Positions 8,761 through 16,979 of a stretch of 64,000 nt of DNA are shown piece by piece. Under the pieces are notes generated by a model. It did no database searches and had not been told where the DNA came from. It was given only the letters and a program-made list of their open reading frames with translations. Both the position numbers and the translations under genes were made by a program. The number at the start of each line of letters is the position of its first letter. Position 1 is the stretch's first letter. Where the stretch lies: assembly GCF_030730945.1 (NCBI RefSeq), contig NZ_JAVAMS010000003.1, positions 248,001 to 312,000 on the forward strand, given 5' to 3'. Source of the stretch: Aurantiacibacter poecillastricola (GTDB lineage Bacteria > Pseudomonadota > Alphaproteobacteria > Sphingomonadales > Sphingomonadaceae).

Positions 8761-10266
8761 TCAGCTGCGCGGCACGCAGCTCCAGCTGGACGGATCATTG
8801 GCGTCGCCGCTGCCATCGTAGCGCGCCACATCGGGCCAGGCGCAGTGCGGGCGCACGAGATCGCTATCGGCCTTGCGACCGATCAGGCGATCAGGCGCAT
8901 TGCCGGTTTCCAGCCAGTCTTCCATCGCGGCGAGATAGTCGATCTGGTCGGCACCGGGGCCGCCCGCGCAATGGCCCATGCCGGGAACGAGGTAGTATCC
9001 GAACTGCTCGCTCGCTTCGGGATTGTCGGACAGCACCGCTCGGGCATAGTCGTTGGAGAGGACGGGGCTTGGGCCTGCATCGTTCTCGCCATGCCAGAGC
9101 ATCAGCTTGCCGCCCCGCTCGAAAAAGGCGGAGAGGTCGGTATCGTCCGCCTCGTACATCTCGGCGAAGTCGGAATTGCGCACGGTGAGGTAGTTGGCGT
9201 CGGAGAAATTGTCCCAGTCGACCTGGCGGGCGCCGAAGATCACCGGTTGCAGCCCCATCAGCCCGCCGCCGCGCGTGGGATCGGCGCTCTGGCCCGAGCC
9301 ATCGGCGCGGTTGAAGAAGCCCCACGATGCCTCGCCGCCGCGGCTCATCGGATGCATCAGCCAGCTCCCGTCGGACGCGCGACGACCGTTATAGAGTGTG
9401 TTCAGGGCATCGACCTGCTGCGGGCTAAGGCAATCTTCGGTTTCGCCCGGCTCGCATTGCAGGGCGCGCGGTTGCCACGAACAGGAGCGGGGACTGTTGA
9501 TGAGGCCATCCTCCAGCCCGTCATCCGCATCGCAGGCGGCGACGGCGGCATCCTGCACCATCTGCAGTTCCGCGTTGGTGAAGGAAGCCTGGGGCTGGGC
9601 GAAGGTCTGGTTGCGGAACACAGCGCTCGTCTGCACTTGCAGTGTATAGACAGGCGCGCCCACGATCACTGCGTCGTAATCCGCCGGAAAACGCTGCGCT
9701 TCCATCAGCCCCATGCGCCCGCCGGTGGAACAGCCGGAATAGACCGCGGTATCGTGCTCCTGTCCGTAGAAGCGCGCCGCCACGCGCTTGCCGGCCTGCG
9801 TCATTTCATGGATGGCGCGGTAGCTGAAGTCGGCGGCCTGCACCGGGTTCACCACCCACTCATTGCCCCACGGATTGGTGCTGGTGTGCCCGGCATTGGT
9901 CTGCATGACGGCGTAACCCTTCACCAGTCCGTCACGCGCTGCATCGAGCGACGTGTTGCCCAGCCACGCTCCGCCGCCGATGCCCAGCACGTTGCCGTTC
10001 CATTCCTCGGGCAGACGGTAGACGACACCGATATTGGAGCCCTCCACTGGACTGAGTGTCGCAGTCACCTCACAGAAGGATGGTAGGCCATCGGCTCCCG
10101 GCACCCAGATCGTCTCGAGAGGGAGCTCGCTGGCTTCCTGGGTGGCGAGGAACTCGCACTGGTTTGCGGAAAGGGCCGCGCCGCGCGTACCGTCAGGTTC
10201 ATTCGTATCCGCAGTGGTGCACGCGGTGAGGAGAGCGAGGGTACTTGCAGTCGCGAACAGGCGCAT
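8761..10266 (-). CDS. Tannase/feruloyl esterase family lipoprotein
   Basis: 501-residue alpha/beta-hydrolase. The N-terminus MRLFATASTLALLTACTT is a lipoprotein signal peptide with the lipobox LTAC, so the protein is probably anchored in the cell envelope. The nucleophile Ser is in SGCSTGGRMG (near residue 179). A later acidic block (GENDAGPSP) and the catalytic His in GMGHCAGGPG complete the triad. The cysteines around these motifs fit the tannase-family disulfide next to the active site. Members cleave gallate, ferulate or related aromatic esters; the substrate here is not known. I chose ATG 10266, with GGAGG nine bases upstream. Confidence 0.88.
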   Translation of the reverse strand: MRLFATASTLALLTACTTADTNEPDGTRGAALSANQCEFLATQEASELPLETIWVPGADGLPSFCEVTATLSPVEGSNIGVVYRLPEEWNGNVLGIGGGAWLGNTSLDAARDGLVKGYAVMQTNAGHTSTNPWGNEWVVNPVQAADFSYRAIHEMTQAGKRVAARFYGQEHDTAVYSGCSTGGRMGLMEAQRFPADYDAVIVGAPVYTLQVQTSAVFRNQTFAQPQASFTNAELQMVQDAAVAACDADDGLEDGLINSPRSCSWQPRALQCEPGETEDCLSPQQVDALNTLYNGRRASDGSWLMHPMSRGGEASWGFFNRADGSGQSADPTRGGGLMGLQPVIFGARQVDWDNFSDANYLTVRNSDFAEMYEADDTDLSAFFERGGKLMLWHGENDAGPSPVLSNDYARAVLSDNPEASEQFGYYLVPGMGHCAGGPGADQIDYLAAMEDWLETGNAPDRLIGRKADSDLVRPHCAWPDVARYDGSGDANDPSSWSCVPRS

Positions 10267-10324
10267 AGGTGGTGTCCTCCGGTTGTCGGGGAAGGGCCCG
10301 GCGTGTCGCCATATGTTTCTCTCC

Positions 10325-10341
10325 CCCTCGATTATCGAGGG
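10325..10341. other. Short palindrome between mscS and the tannase gene
   Basis: CCCTCGAT and ATCGAGGG flank a single T, giving a 17-base near-perfect palindrome. It lies 44 bases beyond the mscS stop and 59 bases before the tannase start (both genes are on the minus strand). There is no T-tract on either side, so an operator for the tannase gene is at least as likely as a terminator. No regulator can be assigned. Confidence 0.4.
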
Positions 10342-10385
10342 AAGGATGCCACAGTGCCGAACTGCTGCCAAACGCTTTCGTTGAC

Positions 10386-11264
10386 TTAGTCCGCAGCCTT
10401 GTCCTTCGCCTCACTATGCTCGATCCGCAGGGGCTCCGCGAAGTAATTCGTCTGGATCGGGAAGGGGATGCCGATGCCCGCTGCATCGAGGCCCTTCTTG
10501 ATCGCCTTGATGGCCTCGCTCTTGGTCTGGCGCAGGTCACGCTGGGCGGACTGAGCGTACCATTGCACGAGGAAATCTATCGAACTGCCGCCGAATTCCT
10601 GTGCGTAGACGATGATGGGCCTGTCCTCGACAATGGCGTCCACGGTCTTCATCGCTTCCTCGATCACGCGCTGCGCCTCTTCGAGATCGGCGTCGTAGCT
10701 CACGCCCACGATAACCTCGTTCCGGCGCACTGTATCGTCGGTCAGGATCTGCACCGCGTTCTTGAACAGCATGGAATTGGGCATGATCGTCAGCTCGTTG
10801 GAGAGCTGCCGCACGTAGGTTTCGCGCAAGGTGATCTTCTCCACCTTGCCCAGAACGCCTTCCACCTCGATCAAGTCGCCGATGCGCATTTTCTCGCGCA
10901 GCATGATCAGGACGCCGGCGAGGAAGTTCTCGAATATGTCCTGGAAGGCGAAACCGATCGCGAGCGCGCCGATACCAAGGCCTGCGATCAGGCCTGTGGG
11001 AGTGAAGCCGGGGATCGCGATGATGAGCGCGAGCATGATGCCGAGGATCCAGATGCCGAGCCTTACGATGGTCTCGACCAGCTGACGAAGGTCTTCGCGC
11101 ATTCTCGACTTGCTAGTCAGCTTGTTGGCGATCCGCACCGCGAACCTGGCAACCAGCCAGGTCAGGAAAAGGACGATCAGCGCGATGGCGAGATTGGGCA
11201 GGATGGCGATGAAGCCCGTCCACATGGACTGGACCTGTTCCTGGAGAATGGCGACGTAATCCAC
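10386..11264 (-). CDS. Small-conductance mechanosensitive channel (MscS family)
   Basis: About 292 residues. Three hydrophobic helices at the N-terminus include FIAILPNLAIALIVLFLTWL and LGIWILGIMLALIIAIPGF. The pore-lining TM3 follows: PTGLIAGLGIGALAIGFAFQ, the Gly/Ala-packed helix typical of MscS. The beta domain has GDLIEVEGVLGKVEKITLRET, and the C-terminal mixed domain ends acidic. It opens under membrane tension to release solutes in osmotic downshock. I favour GTG 11264 because AAGGGGG lies five bases before it; ATG 11282 in the same frame would add six residues. Confidence 0.92.
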   Translation of the reverse strand: MDYVAILQEQVQSMWTGFIAILPNLAIALIVLFLTWLVARFAVRIANKLTSKSRMREDLRQLVETIVRLGIWILGIMLALIIAIPGFTPTGLIAGLGIGALAIGFAFQDIFENFLAGVLIMLREKMRIGDLIEVEGVLGKVEKITLRETYVRQLSNELTIMPNSMLFKNAVQILTDDTVRRNEVIVGVSYDADLEEAQRVIEEAMKTVDAIVEDRPIIVYAQEFGGSSIDFLVQWYAQSAQRDLRQTKSEAIKAIKKGLDAAGIGIPFPIQTNYFAEPLRIEHSEAKDKAAD

Positions 11265-11373
11265 GCGGACCCCCTTGATCATTGATATTTTATAGCAACA
11301 GTATCGGTCTCGGCGGGTTCCATAGCGTGACTTGGCCCTTGCGCAACCGGGCCTCTTGGGCAATGCGCAGCCC

Positions 11374-13002
11374 ATGTTCAGCAAGGATCTTATCGAAGCC
11401 GCCCGCAACTCCAAGGCCTGGCCTTTCCAGGAGGCCCAGCGACTTGCCAAGCGGTATCCCGGCGGCAAACCCGGCGATGAGCCCGTGCTGTTCGAGACTG
11501 GCTATGGCCCATCCGGCCTGCCGCATATAGGCACATTCCAGGAAGTGCTACGCACCACGCTGGTGCGCAAAGCTTACGAGATCGTCGCGGCCAGCGAAGA
11601 CGGCACGCCCGCGCCCACGCGCCTCGTCGCCTTCTCGGATGACATGGACGGCCTGCGCAAGGTGCCCGACAACGTGCCGAACAAGGCGGTGCTGGAAGAG
11701 AACCTGCACAAGCCGTTGAGCCGCATCCCCGATCCGTTCGGAAAGTATGAGAGCTTTGCCGCGCACAACAACGCGATGTTGCGCGAATTCCTCGACCGGT
11801 TCGGCTTCGAGTACGAATTCATCGCCGCCTCGGAGAAGTACAATTCCGGCGCGTTTGACGATGCGCTGCGCGGCGTGCTGCGCAACAACCAGGCGATCCT
11901 CGACATCATGCTTCCCACGCTGCGCGCCGAACGCGCGGCGACCTACTCACCGATCATGCCGATCTCGCCCAAGACGGGACATGTGCTGCAGGTGCCGGTG
12001 GAGGTGGTCGATGTTGACGAGGGCATAGTGCGCTTCACAGACAGCGATGGCGAGGTGATCGAGCAGAGCGCGCTCGGCGGCAAGGCCAAGCTGCAATGGA
12101 AGGTCGATTTCGCCATGCGCTGGGTCGCGTTGGGTGTCGACTACGAGATGTATGGCAAGGATCTGACCGACACCGGCGTGCAGTCGGGCAAGATCGCCAA
12201 GGTGCTGGGCGGCCGCAAGCCGGAGGGGCTCATCTACGAGCTGTTCCTTGATGCCAATGGCGAGAAGATTTCCAAGTCCAAGGGCAATGGCCTCACGATC
12301 GAGGAATGGCTGACCTATGGCAGCGAGGAGAGCCTGGGCTTCTACATCTTCCCCAATCCCAAGAGCGCCAAGCAATTGCATGTCGGCGTGATCCCGCGCG
12401 CCGTGGACGATTACTGGCAGTTCCGCGAGCGTATTCCCGAGCAGGATCTCGACAAGCAGCTTGGCAATCCCGTCTGGAACCTGCTGCGGGTGAGGGACTC
12501 CAGCGGCTCGCAGCCCCCGATCGGCGCGGGCGACAGCCTTCCCGTGACCTACGGCCTGCTGCTCAATCTCGTCTCCGTATTGGGCGCCACGGCGACGCAC
12601 GAGCAGGTGTGGTCCTATCTCGGCAACTACATGCACGACATGGACCCGGACGATCATCCCGACCTGTTCCGGCTGGTGGAGAAGGCGCTCGCCTACAACC
12701 GCGATTTCGTCGCTCCGACGCTGGTGAAGCGCGCGCCCGAGCCGAATGAGGCGGCGGCGCTGAAGGACCTCGACACGCAGCTGGCGAACGTGCCTGCCGA
12801 CATGGCGGCAGAAGACCTGCAAACCATCGTCTACGAGATCGGCAAGAAGGACGAGTACGGCTTCGACAATCTGCGCGACTGGTTCCGTGCCCTGTACGAG
12901 ACTCTTCTGGGCTCTTCGCAGGGGCCCCGGATGGGCAGCTTCATCGCGCTTTATGGTGTTGAGAATACCCGCACACTGATTGCCGAGGCGCTGGCGCGCT
13001 AA
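11374..13002 (+). CDS. lysK: Lysyl-tRNA synthetase, class I
   Basis: 542-residue class I aminoacyl-tRNA synthetase that charges tRNA-Lys. The HIGH-type signature is GPSGLPHIGTFQEV (about residues 45-58) and the KMSKS-type signature is GEKISKSKGN (about residue 298). These Rossmann-fold motifs identify the archaeal-type class I enzyme and exclude the usual bacterial class II LysS. Class I LysRS is known in many alphaproteobacteria. I chose ATG 11374 (MFSKDLIEAARNSKAWPF); an upstream Met would add 14 non-conserved residues. Confidence 0.95.
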   Translation: MFSKDLIEAARNSKAWPFQEAQRLAKRYPGGKPGDEPVLFETGYGPSGLPHIGTFQEVLRTTLVRKAYEIVAASEDGTPAPTRLVAFSDDMDGLRKVPDNVPNKAVLEENLHKPLSRIPDPFGKYESFAAHNNAMLREFLDRFGFEYEFIAASEKYNSGAFDDALRGVLRNNQAILDIMLPTLRAERAATYSPIMPISPKTGHVLQVPVEVVDVDEGIVRFTDSDGEVIEQSALGGKAKLQWKVDFAMRWVALGVDYEMYGKDLTDTGVQSGKIAKVLGGRKPEGLIYELFLDANGEKISKSKGNGLTIEEWLTYGSEESLGFYIFPNPKSAKQLHVGVIPRAVDDYWQFRERIPEQDLDKQLGNPVWNLLRVRDSSGSQPPIGAGDSLPVTYGLLLNLVSVLGATATHEQVWSYLGNYMHDMDPDDHPDLFRLVEKALAYNRDFVAPTLVKRAPEPNEAAALKDLDTQLANVPADMAAEDLQTIVYEIGKKDEYGFDNLRDWFRALYETLLGSSQGPRMGSFIALYGVENTRTLIAEALAR

Positions 13003-13009
13003 TCTCCGG

Positions 13010-13693
13010 TCACAGCCATTCGCGCGTGCGATACCACTTCGTGATGATGTATTTGGCCCCCGCCTGAACGGGGCGCCCTGCATGCATCGTCTTCGGGTTG
13101 GTCAGCCCGTCGGGCGAAGCGTTGTTCCAGATCAGCAACACGCCGGGCTTCGGCTCCAGCGAGATGCCAAGTTCCGTGAAATCGGTGGTGCCGCCTGCCT
13201 CGACCTCGTTCAGGAACACCATTGTCGTGAAGCTGCGCTGGCCGCCGCGGCCCATCTCGAAGTCCCAGTAGCTGGTATTGGGATGGAACCAATCATGGTG
13301 CGGCTGGAATTCCTGCCCGGGCATATAGCGCTGGCCCTGGATCGTCTCGCCGAACAGCGGGTCCATGCCGAGCAGGTCGTCGATGCGCCGACTGATCTTC
13401 TTGACGAACGGGTCGCAGGGATCGACGTCGCCCGAATAGCTGGTGCGATAGCCCGATTCATAATCGAGATCGAAGACCTTGCTGGGCTTGGCCACCGCAT
13501 CGATGAGATCCACCATCTTCGCGCACTCCGCGCCCGACATGAACTCCCCCACCGCGAACAGCTCCGCATCATCGGTGGGGACCTTGTAGACGGACGGATT
13601 GCTCGCCAGCCGCTCACGCACCTGGGCGCCCAGAGTTTTCAGCATGGCCTGATCGGCGTTGGCCGGAATCCTGCTCTTGGTTTCGCTTGTCAT
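13010..13693 (-). CDS. 2-oxoglutarate/Fe(II)-dependent dioxygenase, prolyl 4-hydroxylase-like
   Basis: 227-residue soluble oxygenase. The iron facial triad is visible as His-x-Asp in EFQPHHDWFHP and the distal His in PKTMHAGRPV. The nearby Arg/Lys (GRPVQAGAKYIITKWYR) would bind 2-oxoglutarate. The arrangement matches bacterial prolyl 4-hydroxylase-like P4Hc domains. The substrate is unknown; bacterial homologues hydroxylate proline in proteins such as EF-Tu. The gene converges on lysK with only seven bases between stops. I chose ATG 13693. Confidence 0.87.
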   Translation of the reverse strand: MTSETKSRIPANADQAMLKTLGAQVRERLASNPSVYKVPTDDAELFAVGEFMSGAECAKMVDLIDAVAKPSKVFDLDYESGYRTSYSGDVDPCDPFVKKISRRIDDLLGMDPLFGETIQGQRYMPGQEFQPHHDWFHPNTSYWDFEMGRGGQRSFTTMVFLNEVEAGGTTDFTELGISLEPKPGVLLIWNNASPDGLTNPKTMHAGRPVQAGAKYIITKWYRTREWL

Positions 13694-13767
13694 GACGCTG
13701 CCAGCTTTTCCATTGCAACACGGTGCAGGCAAGAGCAGTCTCGATCAAGCTGCAAAGGGAGAAAGTC

Positions 13768-14322
13768 ATGTCCCAAGCCCGTGGTTATTCCGCAGTAGCG
13801 ATGATCTTTCACTGGACCATCGCCGTCCTTGTAATCCTGAACTGGCGGCTGGCCGAGAATGCCGAGCACGCCAGCCGCGAACAGGCGATGGCGATCTTCG
13901 CCGATCACAAGGCCATCGGGATCACCATCCTGGTCCTCACCCTTGGTCGCCTCGCCTGGCGCCTGACGCACAAGTGGCCGCCTCTGCCGTCGAACTATGC
14001 CGGTTGGGAGAAAATGCTGGCACGCACGACGCATGTCATTTTCTACATCCTGCTTGTCGGATTGCCGCTTGGCGGCTGGCTCGCCAATTCGTTCAACGGT
14101 CGCGAGGTCGAGTATTTCGGCCTCTTCACGATCCCGGCGCTACCGGTGGGGGAGAACGAGGGCCTGGCGGACAGTATCTACGACGTCCATTCCCTGGGCG
14201 GGCAGATCATCATCTACCTGGTCGCGCTGCATATCCTGGGGGCTCTCAAGCATACCTTCATCGACAAGGATGGCGGGATCGCCCGCATGCTGCCTTTCGG
14301 ACGAGTAGGGAAGGCACAATAA
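13768..14322 (+). CDS. Cytochrome b561 family protein
   Basis: 184-residue inner-membrane cytochrome with four predicted helices. Candidate haem-ligand histidines are in MIFHWTIAV, FADHKAIGIT, RTTHVIFYI and VALHILGALKH, one per helix as in the b561 fold. Homologues move electrons from quinol to periplasmic or cytoplasmic acceptors. The first helix begins with the family pattern YSAVAMIFHW. It shares this fold with the N-terminal half of the fusion gene at 38581. The ATG is preceded by GGGAGAAAG. Confidence 0.9.
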   Translation: MSQARGYSAVAMIFHWTIAVLVILNWRLAENAEHASREQAMAIFADHKAIGITILVLTLGRLAWRLTHKWPPLPSNYAGWEKMLARTTHVIFYILLVGLPLGGWLANSFNGREVEYFGLFTIPALPVGENEGLADSIYDVHSLGGQIIIYLVALHILGALKHTFIDKDGGIARMLPFGRVGKAQ

Positions 14323-14335
14323 GCCGCAATGCGAA

Positions 14336-14388
14336 ACCCCCCGCCCATGAAGGACGGGGGGTCATTGCCGGCCACTCGCTCCGGCAAT
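14336..14388. terminator. Tandem hairpins between convergent genes
   Basis: Two hairpins lie between the cytochrome b561 and RcnB-like genes. The first pairs ACCCCCCG (14336-14343) with CGGGGGGT (14355-14362). The second pairs ATTGCCGG (14364-14371) with CCGGCAAT (14381-14388). Their position between converging 3' ends suggests a bidirectional terminator. Confidence 0.6.
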
Positions 14389-14401
14389 CGCCACGACTCC
14401 C

Positions 14402-15388
14402 TTACCAGAAGAAGTCGTAGATCACGTCGACCACTTCGCCGGAGTAGATGTCCACGAGCAGGACATCGTCATAGTAGCGAACCCAGCGATAGGGGCCGTA
14501 GACTTCGGGCAGGCGATACTGCCAGGGGTCCGAAATCCAGTAGCGGCTGCCGAAGAACAGGCTGTCGAGATTGAAGCCGATGCTCAGGCGACGGTAGCTG
14601 TAGTTCCGATACGGCGCGTAATAACGACCCAGGCTGTAGAGCCGACGATTGTTCGCGCGATAGCGGCTCCAGTTGTAGCGGTTGTCGCGGCGCCACTGGT
14701 TGCGGTTCCACCGGCGATAGTCGCGTCGCGCCTCGCGGCGGTCGTAGCGCCGCTCCTCGCGGTAGTCGCGGCGATCGCGATAATCGCGCCGGTCGCGGTC
14801 GCGACGCTGGTCACGATAATCGCGGCGCTGTTCGCGGTCCCGGTACGTGCGGTTGCGATCCCAATCGCGATAGCTGGCGTTGCGATCCCCATCGCGGTAG
14901 CTGCGGTTGCGCGTTTCCACGCGGCGATCGCCATTGCGGATGGCGTCGGCCCGGCGGTCACCGCGACGGTCTATACGATCGGCACGGCGTTCGGAGCGGC
15001 GATCGACCTGGCGCGCCTGGCGATAATCGCCTTCGCGGCGTGCCTGGCGCGCCTCCCGGTCGCCGCGACGTTCGACGCGCTCTGCCCGGCGTTCGCTGCG
15101 GCGGTCGACCTGGCGAGCGCGCTGGGCATCTTCGCGATTGGCGCGGGCACGCGCCATGTCGGAGTTGCGGTACTGGCTATTGTTGTCCCGCCGTGCGGTG
15201 CGAGCTTCACCGCGCTCTCCGCGACGCTGCTGGTAATCGGCGTTGCGGTCTCCGCGGCGTTGCTGGTCGGCGCGTATTTCGGCAGAAGCGCCCGTAGCGG
15301 CCTCGGCCGTATCGGGCAGGGCCGGAACCGCCATCGCTAGAGCGAGGGCAGTGAAGCCGACGGATTTGAGCAGGTCTGCGAGTTGCAT
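14402..15388 (-). CDS. RcnB-like protein with long Arg-rich low-complexity region
   Basis: 328 residues. A signal peptide (about residues 1-30, ending TAEAATGA) predicts export. The middle, about residues 40-245, is extremely rich in Arg, Asp and Tyr. It contains a near-exact internal duplication, ARQVDRRSERRA at about 91 and again at 125, 34 residues apart. The C-terminus (about 255-328) with YGPYRWVRYYDDVLLVDIYSG is the RcnB-type domain, whose E. coli member is a periplasmic protein for nickel/cobalt homeostasis. The role of the Arg-rich tract is unknown. I chose ATG 15388, with AAGGGA upstream. Confidence 0.75.
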   Translation of the reverse strand: MQLADLLKSVGFTALALAMAVPALPDTAEAATGASAEIRADQQRRGDRNADYQQRRGERGEARTARRDNNSQYRNSDMARARANREDAQRARQVDRRSERRAERVERRGDREARQARREGDYRQARQVDRRSERRADRIDRRGDRRADAIRNGDRRVETRNRSYRDGDRNASYRDWDRNRTYRDREQRRDYRDQRRDRDRRDYRDRRDYREERRYDRREARRDYRRWNRNQWRRDNRYNWSRYRANNRRLYSLGRYYAPYRNYSYRRLSIGFNLDSLFFGSRYWISDPWQYRLPEVYGPYRWVRYYDDVLLVDIYSGEVVDVIYDFFW

Positions 15389-15472
15389 TGCAACATTTCC
15401 CTTCGTGTTGATCAATGCCGCTCGAGTGCCGCGGCGAGTATTGTCGTAAGGTGTCATTCGATATGTCACTTT

Positions 15473-15518
15473 TTAACGAGTCGGCATGAGCGTTAACTGA
15501 ACCGGCATGTTTGCTTAA
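15473..15518. promoter_or_regulatory. Tandem TTAAC/CGGCATG direct repeats in a divergent promoter region
   Basis: In the region between the divergent RcnB-like and flavin-type genes, TTAAC occurs at 15473, 15493 and 15515. CGGCATG occurs at 15482-15488 and 15503-15509, exactly 21 bases apart. The units are therefore spaced by about two helical turns and could bind an oligomeric regulator. The intervals do not match the TTAA-N7-TTAA CtrA pattern. No regulator can be named. Confidence 0.4.
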
Positions 15519-15566
15519 CGTTCATGTTCGTCACTACTTATATGAACAATACCCAGAGGGGGCAAA

Positions 15567-16142
15567 GTGCTGGAAAGCCTGGCTGAAATCCGCGACGACA
15601 TGGCGCAAAGATTGCAGGAGGGGGCGACCAACCGCAAGTCGGCGCTGCATTCGCCGGTGGTGGCCACGACCGATGCGGACGCGCGGGTCATGGTGCTGCG
15701 CGCCTTCGACAGGGTGGGCTGGCGACTGCGCTTCCACACCGACGCGCGCTCTCCCAAATGCGCCATGATCGGGGACGGCGCCCCGGTCGGCGTGCTGTTC
15801 TACGATCGCGAGGCGAAGCTGCAGATCCGCTGCCGTGGGCGCGGCTGGATCGAGCGGGACACCCCGCTGGCGGACGCCGCGTGGCAGGAGAGCACCAACT
15901 TCGCGCGCCGCTGCTACCTTGGCGAGGGGCCGGGAGCGGTGTCCGATAGCCCCACATCCGGCTTGCCGCCGCAGTTCGAGGGGGTGGAGCCGACCGACGC
16001 GGAGCTTGAACCCGCCCGTGAAAATTTCGCCGCGTTGCTGGTGGAGCTTGAGACCGCCGACTGGTTCAGCCTCGCCCATACCGGCCATCGCCGCGCGCAG
16101 ATCGACCTTGCCAGCGGGGAAGGGCAGTGGCTGGCGCCCTAA
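15567..16142 (+). CDS. Pyridoxamine 5'-phosphate oxidase-related flavin protein
   Basis: 191 residues with the split-barrel flavin fold. RVMVLRAFDRVGWRLRFHTDARSPK is the strand/loop block that binds FMN phosphate in PNPOx-like proteins, and GVLFYDREAKLQIRCRG follows as in the family. The C-terminus WFSLAHTGHRRAQIDL resembles the WRL(x)RI-type end. It is probably an FMN-binding oxidoreductase rather than authentic PdxH, which has extra pyridoxal-binding residues. The start is GTG, preceded by AGAGGGGG. Confidence 0.8.
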   Translation: MLESLAEIRDDMAQRLQEGATNRKSALHSPVVATTDADARVMVLRAFDRVGWRLRFHTDARSPKCAMIGDGAPVGVLFYDREAKLQIRCRGRGWIERDTPLADAAWQESTNFARRCYLGEGPGAVSDSPTSGLPPQFEGVEPTDAELEPARENFAALLVELETADWFSLAHTGHRRAQIDLASGEGQWLAP

Positions 16143-16185
16143 CCTGGAACACATGGAACACTGTCCAGGGGCAAAAACCGTCTTT

Positions 16186-16318
16186 GTGTCACTCTCGGGC
16201 CGGAAAAGTGTCATCATGGCGCGCAAAGTGTCACCCTGCGGGCTGCGAGTGTCACCCTGCGGAGCGCAAGTGTCACCCTGGACCGGGTGGAGTGTCACCC
16301 CCTTGCGAAAAGTGTCAC
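16186..16318. repeat. Seven-copy GTGTCAC array with about 21-bp phasing
   Basis: GTGTCA(C/T) begins at 16186, 16208, 16228, 16249, 16270, 16292 and 16312, so steps are 22, 20, 21, 21, 22 and 20. The extended consensus is AAGTGTCACCCTGCGG. The mean step of 21 bases is two turns of B-DNA, so all copies face one side of the helix. Steps of 20 and 22 would break a protein reading frame, which favours a DNA-level function. The array lies between two converging genes, not in a promoter. The rest of 16143-16406 holds a CCTGGA/TCCAGG inverted repeat (16143-16179) and one TGTAGGAAA motif. Confidence 0.85.
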
Positions 16319-16386
16319 GCCGGCGGCAGAGTTCGGAGGGTATTGTGGCGAGCGACATGGCTCGTGACCTGTGCGCTCTGACGCCC

Positions 16387-16395
16387 TGTAGGAAA
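16387..16395 (+). promoter_or_regulatory. TGTAGGAAA motif copy
   Basis: The sequence CCTGTAGGAAAGAG includes TGTAGGAAA, the same core seen at 38538 and, inverted, at 52088. Here it lies between convergent genes just beyond the GTGTCAC array, so a promoter role is not supported at this site. It is listed as a sequence match only. Confidence 0.25.
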
Positions 16396-16406
16396 GAGCG
16401 CGACGC

Positions 16407-16916
16407 CTAGACGTCGTCGCCCGGCGTGATGCTGGCGAGCACGCGGCGCAGCGTGCGATAGAGCACGGCCACGGTCGCGGCGATCAGGCCCACCATCGCA
16501 ACGCATGCGGCGTAAAGCCAGTTGTAGAGGTTGTCGAACCAGGCGGAGGGCAGTTCCTCGAATTCGCCCACGGGCAGGGTAAAGGCGAGCAACACGATCA
16601 GGCCGAACATCAATGTGACGGTGGCGAGCCGGGCGATCAGTTCGATCCCGTGATAGGTATCGTCGTCGAAGCGGTTCTCCATCCGGCGCATCATGCCGAT
16701 CAGAGTGAGCATCAGCGCGAGCGTCGTGGATGCCGCCGTCACGATAGCACTGCCGAGGTAGAGCCCCGCGCGGCTCAATGCCTCGATCAGCGAGGTGGCC
16801 TCGGCGGTCGAGTAGATCGTCCCGATGGCCTGCCGCGCGCCATAACCGATGGCGCATACTGCAAGGAACGTCCCGATGGCCCAGAGGTGGTGTCGATGGG
16901 TAATTCTGCTGGACAT
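16407..16916 (-). CDS. Integral membrane protein of unknown function
   Basis: 169 residues with four hydrophobic segments: LWAIGTFLAVCAIGYG, AIVTAASTTLALMLTLIGM, LATVTLMFGLIVLLAFTLP and AACVAMVGLIAATVAVLY. I do not recognise a named family. The loop after helix 2 is charged (RRMENRFDDDTYHG) and contains one His and several acidic residues. It ends next to the repeat array and shares no obvious operon with its neighbours. I chose ATG 16916 (MSSRITHRHH); the upstream frame adds a basic stretch with no family support. Confidence 0.7.
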   Translation of the reverse strand: MSSRITHRHHLWAIGTFLAVCAIGYGARQAIGTIYSTAEATSLIEALSRAGLYLGSAIVTAASTTLALMLTLIGMMRRMENRFDDDTYHGIELIARLATVTLMFGLIVLLAFTLPVGEFEELPSAWFDNLYNWLYAACVAMVGLIAATVAVLYRTLRRVLASITPGDDV

Positions 16917-16979
16917 GCGTTTGCAACGAGACCGCCCGGCACGGTTTCCGGGGCCAGCAATTATCAATGTCCGCGCGCT

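Noticed and set aside
15473..15518. TTAA repeats as CtrA-binding sites
   Set aside because: CtrA sites need TTAA-N7-TTAA; here the intervals between TTAA cores are 16 and 18 bases.
16186..16318. The GTGTCAC array as a CRISPR
   Set aside because: Repeat units are only about 7-16 bases and spacers are about 5-14 bases; there is no leader or cas gene in the window.
16127..16381. An open frame across the GTGTCAC array encoding repeated Cys-His-Pro units
   Set aside because: The units come from the DNA repeat itself; steps of 20 and 22 bases shift frame between copies, there is no ribosome site or homology, and CxxCH haem motifs are not formed.
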